Below, piece by piece: positions 1 through 8,429 of a DNA stretch of 64,000 nucleotides (its first letter is position 1; every line of letters starts with the position of its first letter). The position numbers and the translations under genes were made by a program. Origin of the DNA: Dechloromonas denitrificans. GTDB taxonomy: Bacteria > Pseudomonadota > Gammaproteobacteria > Burkholderiales > Rhodocyclaceae. The notes below the pieces were generated by a model, which saw nothing but the letters and a program-made list of their open reading frames with translations, ran no database searches and had not been told where the DNA came from. The stretch is taken from the NCBI RefSeq assembly GCF_020510685.1, contig NZ_CP075185.1:1922001-1986000 (forward strand), written 5' to 3'.

Positions 1-1602
1 ATGGCCAATCTGCTGCGTTCCAAGGGCGTCAAGAAGGGCGATCGCGTCGTCATCTATTTGCCGATGACCGTCGAAGGCGTCGTCGCCATGCAGGCCTGTG
101 CCCGCGTCGGGGCGATCCACTCCATCGTTTTCGGCGGTTTCTCCGCCCAGTCGCTGCGCGATCGCATGCACGATGCCGGCGCCGTGATGCTGATTACCTC
201 CGACGGCCAGTTCCGCGGCGGTAAGGCCATTCCGCTGAAGCCGATCGCCGACGAAGCCTTCGGCCTGGGTGGTTGCGAGTGCGTCAAGAACGTCATCGTC
301 TTCAAGCGCACCGGTGCTGAAGTCAATATGGTTGCCGGTCGCGACGAATGGTTGCACGACGCTCTGGCCAACCAGCCGGAAACCTGCGAACCGGAATGGG
401 TCGAAGCCGAACACCCGCTGTTCCTGCTCTACACTTCCGGCTCCACCGGCAAGCCGAAGGGTGTCCAGCACTCTACCGGCGGTTACCTGCTGCACGCCAT
501 CATGACCATGAAGTACACCTTCGACATCAAGCCGAACGATGTCTTCTGGTGTACGGCCGACATCGGCTGGGTCACCGGGCACACCTACATCACCTACGGC
601 CCGCTCGCTTGCGGCGCGACCGAAATCGTCTTCGAAGGCGTGCCGACTTACCCGGATGCCGGTCGTTTCTGGAAGGTGATCCAGACCCACAAGGTCAGCA
701 TTTTCTACACCGCGCCTACTGCGATCCGTTCGCTGATCAAGGCGGCCGACAACAACCCGGCCATCCATCCGAAGAGCTACGACCTGTCGTCGCTGCGCAT
801 CCTCGGTTCGGTCGGCGAGCCGATCAATCCGGCGGCCTGGCAGTGGTACTACGACAATGTCGGCGGCGGTCGCTGCCCGATCGTCGATACCTTCTGGCAG
901 ACCGAAACCGGCGGCCACATGATCACCCCGCTGCCGGGCGCCACGCCGCTGGTGCCGGGTTCCTGCACGCTGCCCTTCCCGGGCATCCAGGCCGCCATCG
1001 TCGATGAAACCGGTGCCGACGTGCCGTGGGGTCAAGGTGGCATTCTGGTCGTCAAGCGTCCGTGGCCGTCGATGATCCGGACGATCTGGAACGACGACGA
1101 GCGCTTCGTCAAGTCCTACTACCCGGCCGACTTCCAGGGCAAGTATTACCTGGCGGGCGACGGTGCGATCCGTGACATCAATACCGGCTACTTCACCATC
1201 ACCGGCCGTATCGACGACGTGCTGAACGTTTCCGGTCACCGCATGGGGACGATGGAAATCGAATCCGCCCTGGTCGCCAATCCGATCGTCGCCGAAGCTG
1301 CCGTGGTCGGCCGCCCGGATGATCTGACCGGCGAAGCCATCGTCGCCTTCGTGGTGCTGAAAGGTCAGCGCCCGACCGGTGACGACGCCAAACGCATCAT
1401 CAAGGAACTGCAAGACTGGGTGGGCAAGGAGATCGGACCGATCGCCAAGCCGAAGGACATTCGCTTCGGCGACAACCTGCCGAAGACCCGTTCCGGCAAG
1501 ATCATGCGCCGTCTGCTGCGTGGTCTGGCCAAGGGCGAGGAACTGACGCAAGACACCTCGACGCTGGAGAATCCGGCCATTCTGGAACAACTGAAGGGTT
1601 AA
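1..1602 (+). CDS. acs: acetyl-CoA synthetase, 5'-truncated by the window edge
   Basis: AMP-forming acetyl-CoA synthetase, which makes acetyl-CoA from acetate, ATP and CoA. The 533 residues visible are about 120 fewer than the usual ~650, so the ATG at base 1 is an internal Met and the true start lies upstream. The adenylate-forming P-loop [11 protein letters not shown] lies near residues 144-154. The C-terminal [14 protein letters not shown] carries the catalytic lysine (K500 in this numbering), which in the family is inactivated by acetylation. Downstream genes on the same strand encode a carboxylate-sensor-like kinase and a symporter, which fits an acetate-use locus. Family assignment is secure. 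Confidence 0.97.
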   Translation: MANLLRSKGVKKGDRVVIYLPMTVEGVVAMQACARVGAIHSIVFGGFSAQSLRDRMHDAGAVMLITSDGQFRGGKAIPLKPIADEAFGLGGCECVKNVIVFKRTGAEVNMVAGRDEWLHDALANQPETCEPEWVEAEHPLFLLYTSGSTGKPKGVQHSTGGYLLHAIMTMKYTFDIKPNDVFWCTADIGWVTGHTYITYGPLACGATEIVFEGVPTYPDAGRFWKVIQTHKVSIFYTAPTAIRSLIKAADNNPAIHPKSYDLSSLRILGSVGEPINPAAWQWYYDNVGGGRCPIVDTFWQTETGGHMITPLPGATPLVPGSCTLPFPGIQAAIVDETGADVPWGQGGILVVKRPWPSMIRTIWNDDERFVKSYYPADFQGKYYLAGDGAIRDINTGYFTITGRIDDVLNVSGHRMGTMEIESALVANPIVAEAAVVGRPDDLTGEAIVAFVVLKGQRPTGDDAKRIIKELQDWVGKEIGPIAKPKDIRFGDNLPKTRSGKIMRRLLRGLAKGEELTQDTSTLENPAILEQLKG

Positions 1603-1629
1603 TTTCCTTTCCGTTCCCAGTTGAGCCAA

Positions 1630-1658
1630 AGAGGCGGCGAGCTTGCCACGCCGCCTCT
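1630..1658 (+). other. perfect 10-bp hairpin after acs
   Basis: The arms AGAGGCGGCG (1630-1639) and CGCCGCCTCT (1649-1658) pair perfectly around a 9-nt loop. No T-run follows, so it is not a classical intrinsic terminator. It could be an mRNA 3'-end stabiliser or an attenuator separating acs from the genes that follow. Confidence 0.5.
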
Positions 1659-1684
1659 ACAGACTAAAAGGCAAGGAGGAGACA

Positions 1685-1792
1685 ATGGTCGCCCATAAGG
1701 TGACCTCCCGTGTGGTCGCATCAGACTGCATGCCAACAACGGTCGGCACGCTTGGCGTGTCGACCGTTTTCTATTCCGGGGGTGCGTTTTGA
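1685..1792 (+). CDS. possible 35-aa leader peptide
   Basis: A 35-codon reading frame starts at ATG 1685 behind the best Shine-Dalgarno in this area, AAGGAGGAG at 1673-1681. Its TGA stop (1790-1792) overlaps the TTG start of the next gene (1789), a TTGA arrangement typical of translational coupling. The peptide has no membrane segment, no run of one amino acid and no family I recognise. It may be a real small protein, a coupling leader that lets ribosomes reach the weak TTG start, or a chance frame. Confidence 0.35.
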   Translation: MVAHKVTSRVVASDCMPTTVGTLGVSTVFYSGGAF

Positions 1793-1983
1793 AGAGAGCC
1801 AGTCCTGTTCGGCAACGTTTCGCGGCGCTCGGCCTGCTCGGCGTGCCCTTGCTGACGTTTCCCCTGCTCAGTCTGCCCGGTGGCAGTCTGGGGGGAATCC
1901 CGGCGACTTACCTGTACCTGTTCGGCGTCTGGGTCGGCCTGATTGCGCTGGCCGCCTGGGTGGCCGAACGGCGGAGGTCGTAA
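1789..1983 (+). CDS. small membrane protein preceding the SLC5-kinase
   Basis: This 64-residue protein has two hydrophobic segments (about residues 11-30 and 38-58) and ends in a basic ERRRS tail. It starts with TTG and shares bases with the end of the upstream 35-codon frame. Its TAA is followed directly by the GTG of the SLC5-type histidine kinase, so the two are probably translated together. Position and size resemble the small hydrophobic partners found beside sodium:solute symporter proteins (DUF485/DUF4212 type), but I see no clear family signature. A partner role is inferred from context. Confidence 0.7.
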   Translation: MKRASPVRQRFAALGLLGVPLLTFPLLSLPGGSLGGIPATYLYLFGVWVGLIALAAWVAERRRS

Positions 1984-4695
1984 GTGCTTTCCGGCTGGTT
2001 CGTTGCCGCGCTCGCCTCGGCCTACCTCGGACTGTTGTTCGCGGTGGCACGCTTTGGCGATGCGCGGGCCGACGCCGGGCGGTCGATCATTTCGGCCAAT
2101 GTCTATGCGCTGTCGCTGGCCGTCTATTGCACGTCGTGGACTTTTTACGGCAGTGTCGGGCGCGCCACCTCGGGTGGCTTGTCCTTTTTGACCATTTATC
2201 TCGGGCCGACCCTGATGCTGATGTTCGTCGGGGTCATCATCAAGATGATCCGCATCAGCAAGGCCCAGCGCATCACCTCGATTGCCGACTTCATCGCCTC
2301 GCGGTACGGCAAAAGCCAGTTCCTGGCCGGCCTGGTGACGGTGATTGCGGTGATCGGCGTCGTTCCCTATATCGCGCTGCAACTGAAGGCGGTCGCCGCC
2401 AGCTTCGACGTGTTGTTCCAGCAGTCCAGCCACACCTTGCTGCCCTGGTGGCTCGATTCGACCTTGCTGATCGCCGCCGTCCTGGCGCTGTTCACCATTC
2501 TGTTCGGGACGCGTCATCTCGATGCGACCGAGCGGCACGAGGGGATGGTCGCCGCCATTGCCTTCGAGTCGGTGGTCAAACTGGTCGCTTTCCTGGCGGT
2601 CGGTCTGTTCGTCACCTACGGGATGTTCGGCGGCTTGTCCGATCTTTTCCAGCAGGCTGCGGCGAGTCCCGAGCTCCATCGCCTGGTGCAGCTCGATGAG
2701 GCGCGCGCCGGGACGTGGACCGCATTGATCCTGCTCTCCGGTCTAGCCATCATTTTCCTGCCGCGCCAGTTCCAGATCATCGTCGTCGAGAATGTCGACG
2801 AGTCGCACCTGAAGCGTGCCGTCTGGCTTTTTCCGCTCTATCTCCTGCTGATCAACATCTTCGTGCTGCCGCTGGCGCTCGGCGGTCTGCTGCATTTCCA
2901 GGGGCAGAGCGTCAATCCGGATGTCTTCGTGCTGACGCTGCCGATGACCCGCGGCGCCGAAGCGCTGGCGCTGCTGGTCTTCATCGGTGGCCTATCGGCG
3001 GCGACCGGCATGGTCATTGTCGAAACCATCGCCTTGTCGACGATGGTCTGCAACGATCTGGTAATGCCCTGGCTGCTCCGCTCGACCTGGCTGAAAATCG
3101 AAAAGCGCCAGGATCTTTCCGGTCTGCTGATCGGCATCCGGCGCGTTGCCATCACGCTGATCCTGCTGCTCGGCTACATCTATTTCCGGGTCGCCGGCGA
3201 AGCCTACGCGCTGGTCGGTATCGGGCTGATTTCCTTTGCTGCGGTCGCGCAGTTTGCACCGGCCATGTTCGGCGGCATGTACTGGAAGCAGGGCACCCGG
3301 GCCGGGGCCATCGGCGGCTTGCTGGCCGGCTTCGGCATCTGGCTGTACACGCTGTTGCTGCCGTCGTTCGCCAAGTCGGGCTGGATCGGCAGCGGCTTCG
3401 TCGAGCACGGTCTGTTCGGCATCGGCTGGCTGAAGGCCCAGGCCCTGTTCGGGCTCACCGGAATGGACGAGATTTCGCACTGCCTGTGGTGGAGTCTGCT
3501 GGCCAATATCGGTTGTTACGTCGTGGTGTCGCTCAATTCGAAGCCGGATGCCGTCGAGGCCGGGCAGGCCGAGCGCTTCGTCGATGTATTCCGGCATGCC
3601 CAGCGGGCAACCGATACCCGGCTGTGGCGCGGCAATGCCTCGGTCGATGCGCTGGTCGAACTGCTTGAGCGTTTCCTCGGGCCGCTGCGCGCGCGCCAGC
3701 AACTGGCGGCCTATGCCGGGAATCGCGGCGCTGGGGACTGGCGCAGTTTGCCGGCCGATGCCGATTTCGTGCACTTTGCCGAAGCCGAACTGGCCGGGGC
3801 GATCGGCTCGGCCAGTGCGCGGGTGATGGTGGCGTCGGTCGCCCAGGAAGAGGATCTTGGGCTGGAGGAGGTCCTCGATATTCTCGACGAGGCGACTCAG
3901 GTGCGCGCCTACAGCCGCGAACTGGAAACCAAGCAGGGCGAACTGGAGGCGGCGACCGCCGAATTGCGCGAGGCCAACGAGCGTCTGCGCGAGCTGGATC
4001 GGATGAAGGATGATTTCATCTCGACGGTGACCCACGAGTTGCGGACGCCACTGACCTCGATCCGGGCGCTCTCCGAGATGTTGCACGAAGATCCGCGGAT
4101 GGAGCTCGTCGATCGCACGCGCTTCCTCGGCATCATCGTCAACGAAGCGGAGCGGCTGACCCGCTTGATCAACCAGATTCTCGACATGGCCAAAATGGAG
4201 TCGGGACGTGCCGAATGGACGACCGGGAAAGTCGATATCGGCGACGTGGTGCGCGAGGCGATGGATTCGCTCGGTCAGCTTTTTCGGGAAAAAGATGTGG
4301 CGCTGGACGGCGATATTCCGGCGAGCGGCCCGGTCGTTCTGGCCGACCGGGATCGCCTGACCCAGGTGATGATCAACCTGTTGTCGAATGCGGTGAAGTT
4401 CGTGTCTGGCGGCAGCGGGCGGGTCAGCGTCAAGCTGACGATCGACGGCAGATTCGTGCGCGTTGTCGTTTCCGACAACGGTCCCGGCTTGACCGCTGAG
4501 GAGTGCGTGGTCATTTTTGAAAAGTTCCGGCAGGGCGGCAACACGATGACCGACAAACCGCAGGGGACCGGTCTGGGCCTGCCGATCAGCCGGCAGATCG
4601 TCGAATATTTTGGTGGTAATCTCTGGGTAGAAAGCCAGCCCGGAGCGGGTGCAAATTTCATTTTCACGGTCCCTTTACCGGTGCCGGAAGAATAA
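1984..4695 (+). CDS. SLC5 transporter-histidine kinase hybrid (CrbS/CbrA-like)
   Basis: A 903-residue inner-membrane sensor kinase starting at GTG 1984. Residues 1 to about 490 form a sodium:solute symporter-like (SLC5) domain with many membrane spans. A STAC-like linker and coiled coil (about 530-670) follow. The HisKA domain has the H-box THELRTPLTSIR with phospho-acceptor His684. The HATPase domain is intact: N-box NLLSNAVKF, then DNGPGL and GTGLGLP. CrbS and CbrA have this layout; CrbS controls acs in Vibrio and Pseudomonas, and acs lies just upstream here. Sensing of acetate or another carboxylate is inferred. The receiver gene 17 bp downstream is its probable partner. Confidence 0.9.
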   Translation: MLSGWFVAALASAYLGLLFAVARFGDARADAGRSIISANVYALSLAVYCTSWTFYGSVGRATSGGLSFLTIYLGPTLMLMFVGVIIKMIRISKAQRITSIADFIASRYGKSQFLAGLVTVIAVIGVVPYIALQLKAVAASFDVLFQQSSHTLLPWWLDSTLLIAAVLALFTILFGTRHLDATERHEGMVAAIAFESVVKLVAFLAVGLFVTYGMFGGLSDLFQQAAASPELHRLVQLDEARAGTWTALILLSGLAIIFLPRQFQIIVVENVDESHLKRAVWLFPLYLLLINIFVLPLALGGLLHFQGQSVNPDVFVLTLPMTRGAEALALLVFIGGLSAATGMVIVETIALSTMVCNDLVMPWLLRSTWLKIEKRQDLSGLLIGIRRVAITLILLLGYIYFRVAGEAYALVGIGLISFAAVAQFAPAMFGGMYWKQGTRAGAIGGLLAGFGIWLYTLLLPSFAKSGWIGSGFVEHGLFGIGWLKAQALFGLTGMDEISHCLWWSLLANIGCYVVVSLNSKPDAVEAGQAERFVDVFRHAQRATDTRLWRGNASVDALVELLERFLGPLRARQQLAAYAGNRGAGDWRSLPADADFVHFAEAELAGAIGSASARVMVASVAQEEDLGLEEVLDILDEATQVRAYSRELETKQGELEAATAELREANERLRELDRMKDDFISTVTHELRTPLTSIRALSEMLHEDPRMELVDRTRFLGIIVNEAERLTRLINQILDMAKMESGRAEWTTGKVDIGDVVREAMDSLGQLFREKDVALDGDIPASGPVVLADRDRLTQVMINLLSNAVKFVSGGSGRVSVKLTIDGRFVRVVVSDNGPGLTAEECVVIFEKFRQGGNTMTDKPQGTGLGLPISRQIVEYFGGNLWVESQPGAGANFIFTVPLPVPEE

Positions 4696-4712
4696 CAACG
4701 GAGACTAAAGGT

Positions 4713-5084
4713 ATGGCGCACAAGATTCTGATTGTCGATGACGAACCGAATATCGTCATTTCGCTCGAATTCCTGATGAAAAAGGAAGGCTTCGAAATCG
4801 CCATCGCCGGCGATGGCGAGGAAGCCTTGGCCAAGGTGGCGAGCTTCAAGCCGGACCTGCTGCTGCTTGACGTGATGATGCCGAAGAAATCCGGTTTCGA
4901 GGTTTGCGAGGCGCTGCGTGCCGACCCCGCGCTGGCCGGTTTGCTGATCGTCATGCTGACCGCCAAGGGACGCGATACCGAGGTTGCCAAAGGCTTGGCG
5001 ATCGGCGCCGATGCCTACGTCACCAAGCCGTTTTCGACCAAGGATCTGGTAGCCAAGGTCAAGAGCATGCTGGGCGTTGCCTGA
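4713..5084 (+). CDS. single-domain (CheY-like) response regulator
   Basis: This 123-residue protein is only a receiver domain. The acidic pocket is D9-D10, the phospho-acceptor is D53 (LLLLDVMMP), and the conserved Thr83 and Lys105 are present, so it should be phosphorylatable. There is no DNA-binding output domain, unlike CrbR, which is a LuxR-type regulator. It may therefore act by protein contact or as a phosphate shuttle. It follows the SLC5 kinase by 17 bp and is most likely its cognate partner. Confidence 0.93.
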   Translation: MAHKILIVDDEPNIVISLEFLMKKEGFEIAIAGDGEEALAKVASFKPDLLLLDVMMPKKSGFEVCEALRADPALAGLLIVMLTAKGRDTEVAKGLAIGADAYVTKPFSTKDLVAKVKSMLGVA

Positions 5085-5094
5085 TCTCGACCCG

Positions 5095-5145
5095 CCGCAC
5101 CCGATGGCCCGCGCTCACGCCGCGCGAGCTTCCCGTCGGGTGCGG
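5095..5145 (+). other. intercistronic inverted repeat
   Basis: CCGCACCCGA (5095-5104) and TCGGGTGCGG (5136-5145) are a perfect 10-bp inverted pair with a 31-nt loop, in the gap between the receiver gene and the exonuclease fusion. No T-run follows. It may moderate read-through or protect the upstream mRNA. Confidence 0.4.
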
Positions 5146-5186
5146 TCGCCGGCCCGTTGCGGCCGAAATTCATTGGAATACGCGCC

Positions 5187-7349
5187 ATGAAGGCTAAATA
5201 TCGCTTCATCCTTGCCGTGGTCGTGCTCGGTCTGTTGATGACCGGGCCATTCGTTGTCAGTTCGCTGCTCGTCTGGCTGGACATGAAGGAAGCCGAGCGG
5301 AACCTGCTGGTCGAATTGCTCGTGTCGCGCCTGCCGGTCGGCACGATGATGACGATGTGCGGTTTTGCAATTGGCGTGCTGGTGCTGCACAAGCTGTTCA
5401 AGCAATATGTCGAGGGCCTGTTGCGGATGTCCGAAACGCTACGCCTGATGCTCGGCGCCAACCGCGATTTTCGCGTGACGCTCGATGGGCCGCCGGAAGT
5501 GCAACAACTGGCGATGGCCGCCAACGACCTAGCGCAGCAGCGTGACGTGCTGATGAACGATGTCGATGCCCAGATCGGTCGGGCCAAAGCCTCGGTCGAG
5601 GAAGAAAAGAATCGGCTCGCCGCCTTGATGTCCGAACTGGCGCAAGCCGTCGTGGTCTGCAATCTCGACGGTCGCATCCTGCTCTACAACAACCGCGCCC
5701 GCCTTCAGTTCAAGGCGCTGGCGCTGGGGCCGACCTCAGTGAGCGGCGGGGCGCTGATCGGTCTCGGCCGGTCGATCTTCTCGATTCTCGAAAAGAATCA
5801 GGTCGAGCACGCCCAGGAAGTCATTCGCCAGCGTCTGGGGGCCGGCAAGACGGCCATTTCCAATTTCATCACGACGACCCGCGGTGGCCAGTTGCTGCGC
5901 GTTCAGATGGTTCCGGTTCTGGCGGCAGCGAGCGGGGAGGGCGAAGCGGCGATGTCCGGCTACGTGCTGACCGTCGAGAACATCACGCGCAGCATCGAGC
6001 TGGAGGCGCGTCGCGATCAGGTGCTGCATTCGCTGACCGAAGGCAGCCGTTCGGCTCTGGGCAATATCCGCGCCGCCGTCGCCAACTTGATCGATTACCC
6101 GGAAATGGAGCCGGAGCTGCGCGAGCGTTTCGTCAAGGTGGTCGATGATGAAGCCGCCAGGATGAGTCAGCGACTGGATCAGACCATGGTCGAGTTTTCC
6201 GATTCGATGAAGACCCGCTGGCCGCTCGAGGACATTCTCGGAATCGACATCATCGCCGCCGCCCAGCGCCGGATCAACGAAAAGCTGAATCTGCCGACGA
6301 AGACCGAGGAGCTGGACGATGCCTTGTGGGTCAAGGCCGACAGTTTCTCGCTGGTCTTTGCCCTGGTTTTTCTCGCCGCCAAATTGCAGGATCACTACGA
6401 GCCGCGCGAACTGCGTTTCCGTCTCAAATCGGAAGGCAAATTGGCCTATCTCGATCTGATCTGGGCCGGTCCGGCCATGTCCTCGGAGACGTTCTACACC
6501 TGGGAAATGGATTCGATGCAGGTCGGCAGCGAAACGACGCCGCTCTCCATCCGCGATGTCATCGACCGGCACGGCGGGGAAATCTGGTACCAGCGCGAAA
6601 AGGCGGCGCACCGCGCCTTCTTCCGCTTCGTGCTGCCGGTGGCGACGCCGGAAGTCGAGCAGGATCAGGAGGATCGCAAGCGCGGCTCGAGCCGGCCGGA
6701 GTATTACGATTTCGATCTATTCAATTTTGCCGACAAGTCGATCGATCTCGAGCGCAAGCTCTCCGACCTGACTTGTACCGTTTTCGATACCGAAACCACC
6801 GGGCTGGAGCCTTCCAACGGCGACGAGATCATCCAGATCGGCGCCGCCCGGATTGTGAACAACCGCCTGTTGCGTCAGGAAGTTTTCGACCAGATCATCG
6901 ATCCGGAATGCCCGCTTAAGCCCGAATCGATCCCGATTCACGGCATCACCGAAGACATGGTGCGCGGCAAACCGACCATCGACGTGATCCTGCCGGCCTT
7001 CCACGAGTTTTGCGAAGACACCGTGCTGATTGCCCATAACGCGGCTTTCGACATGCGCTTCCTGCAATTGAAGGAGGAGCGGACTGGTATCCGCTTCTCG
7101 CAGCCGGTACTCGATACGTTGCTGCTCTCGGCGGTGGTGCATCCGAATCAGGAATCGCACAAGCTCGACGTGATCCTGGAGCGCCTCGGCATCCATATCG
7201 CCAGTCGGCACAATGCGCTGGAAGATGCACTGGCGACCGGCGAGGTCTTCCTGAAACTGGTGCCGCTGCTTGAGGAAAAGGGCATCGTCACGGTGCGCCA
7301 GGCCCTGGAAGCGTCGGAGAAGACCTATTTTGCCCGGGTCAAGTACTGA
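5187..7349 (+). CDS. membrane pseudokinase-DEDDh 3'-5' exonuclease fusion
   Basis: I use ATG 5187 (720 aa); an in-frame TTG at 5157 would add 10 residues without a clear ribosome site. Two membrane spans lie in the first ~75 residues, then a HAMP-like stretch, a PAS-like region (about 145-270) and a HisKA-like helix pair. At the H-box the expected His is Glu285 (TEGSRSALGNIRA). The following ATPase-like region lacks a recognisable N-box Asn and the GxG boxes, so kinase activity is unlikely. Residues about 525-710 are a DnaQ-family exonuclease with a complete DEDDh set: D534, E536, D622, H675, D680. It looks like a membrane-tethered, signal-controlled nuclease. The substrate is unknown and could be DNA, RNA or a small nucleotide. 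Confidence 0.85.
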   Translation: MKAKYRFILAVVVLGLLMTGPFVVSSLLVWLDMKEAERNLLVELLVSRLPVGTMMTMCGFAIGVLVLHKLFKQYVEGLLRMSETLRLMLGANRDFRVTLDGPPEVQQLAMAANDLAQQRDVLMNDVDAQIGRAKASVEEEKNRLAALMSELAQAVVVCNLDGRILLYNNRARLQFKALALGPTSVSGGALIGLGRSIFSILEKNQVEHAQEVIRQRLGAGKTAISNFITTTRGGQLLRVQMVPVLAAASGEGEAAMSGYVLTVENITRSIELEARRDQVLHSLTEGSRSALGNIRAAVANLIDYPEMEPELRERFVKVVDDEAARMSQRLDQTMVEFSDSMKTRWPLEDILGIDIIAAAQRRINEKLNLPTKTEELDDALWVKADSFSLVFALVFLAAKLQDHYEPRELRFRLKSEGKLAYLDLIWAGPAMSSETFYTWEMDSMQVGSETTPLSIRDVIDRHGGEIWYQREKAAHRAFFRFVLPVATPEVEQDQEDRKRGSSRPEYYDFDLFNFADKSIDLERKLSDLTCTVFDTETTGLEPSNGDEIIQIGAARIVNNRLLRQEVFDQIIDPECPLKPESIPIHGITEDMVRGKPTIDVILPAFHEFCEDTVLIAHNAAFDMRFLQLKEERTGIRFSQPVLDTLLLSAVVHPNQESHKLDVILERLGIHIASRHNALEDALATGEVFLKLVPLLEEKGIVTVRQALEASEKTYFARVKY

Positions 7350-7350
7350 G

Positions 7351-8412
7351 ATGGCGCTGTCGAGCGGCGACTTTCTGCCTTGCCGCTGGCAGGCTGAAGT
7401 GCTGGCCGAGCTTGATGGCTTGACGGCGCTCGACCAGGCGCCGGCCGTCGCCGGGCGTTTGCGCCAATTTCTGTTGGCCGTAGCTGGTCGCGGCATGGGC
7501 GGCTACAACATGACCCGCCTGATTTCGGCCTGCAACGACCGCTTGACCATCAGCATCGTCGACCTGACCAGCCAGCGTCACCATCTGCCGGACGTTGCCT
7601 GGTGCTGGCTGGCCATGGGGTCTGAAGGGCGATATGAACAGACCTTGGTCAGCGATCAGGACAACGGCCTGGTGTTCAATGCCGTCGATGGGCGCGAGGC
7701 CGAAGCGCTCCGCACCCTGTTCCTGCCCTTCGCCGCGGAAGCCAATCAGCGTCTGGCCGATTGCGGCTTCAAGCTGTGCAGCGGCCAGGTCATGGCCGGC
7801 AATCCGGCCTGGTGTCTGTCGTTCGATGAATGGCGCGAGCAGTTCATCGACTGGGTCAGGCGGCCCGAGCCGACCGCCTTGCTTAATGCCAGTATTTTTT
7901 TCGATCTGCGTCCGCTGGTTGGCCAGCTCGAACTGGGTGAAAGACTACAGACCATCCTGCTCGGACTGACCACCGATACGCCGTCCTTCCTCCATCTGAT
8001 GGCCGGCAATGCGCTGCAGGCGGCGGTGCCGCTGAATTTTCGCGGCGAGATCGCGGCCGAGGAGGGGGAACTGCTCGATCTGAAAAAATTTGGCAGCCGG
8101 ATATTCGTCGATGTCGCCCGGATTTTTGCCCTCGCCTCGGGAGCGCGCGCGGTGCACACCGCCGGCCGCCTGCGCGAGGCGGGTCCGGCGGCTGGCCTGA
8201 AAGCCGAGGGGATTGCCGCAGCGGAGTCGGCGTTTTCGCATGTCTTGCGCCTGCGGCTGGATCAGCAAAGGGCTGCTGCGGCAGCCGGCGTGAGCGATGG
8301 CCATGGCCTCAAGCTGTCGACGCTGCACGAAATGGACAAGGCGATCCTGCGCGAGGCGCTGAAGCAGGCACGCCGCCTGCAACAGCGCCTCAAGTTAAAC
8401 TATGCACTTTGA
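7351..8412 (+). CDS. DUF294 nucleotidyltransferase-like protein
   Basis: A 353-residue protein starting at ATG 7351, one base after the exonuclease stop. It has the DUF294 signature GSEGRYEQ followed by DQDNG (from residue 90), which resembles the GlnD-type nucleotidyltransferase active site, and a matching DUF294 C-terminal helical domain ending in KQARRLQQRLKLNYAL. Unlike its neighbour at 8430 it has no cNMP or CBS domains, so it is a stripped-down paralogue. Members of this family probably transfer nucleotides to proteins, but the target here is unknown. Its stop overlaps the following frame (TTGA at 8409-8412). Confidence 0.85.
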   Translation: MALSSGDFLPCRWQAEVLAELDGLTALDQAPAVAGRLRQFLLAVAGRGMGGYNMTRLISACNDRLTISIVDLTSQRHHLPDVAWCWLAMGSEGRYEQTLVSDQDNGLVFNAVDGREAEALRTLFLPFAAEANQRLADCGFKLCSGQVMAGNPAWCLSFDEWREQFIDWVRRPEPTALLNASIFFDLRPLVGQLELGERLQTILLGLTTDTPSFLHLMAGNALQAAVPLNFRGEIAAEEGELLDLKKFGSRIFVDVARIFALASGARAVHTAGRLREAGPAAGLKAEGIAAAESAFSHVLRLRLDQQRAAAAAGVSDGHGLKLSTLHEMDKAILREALKQARRLQQRLKLNYAL

Positions 8413-8429
8413 AGAAAAATGAGGTTGTC

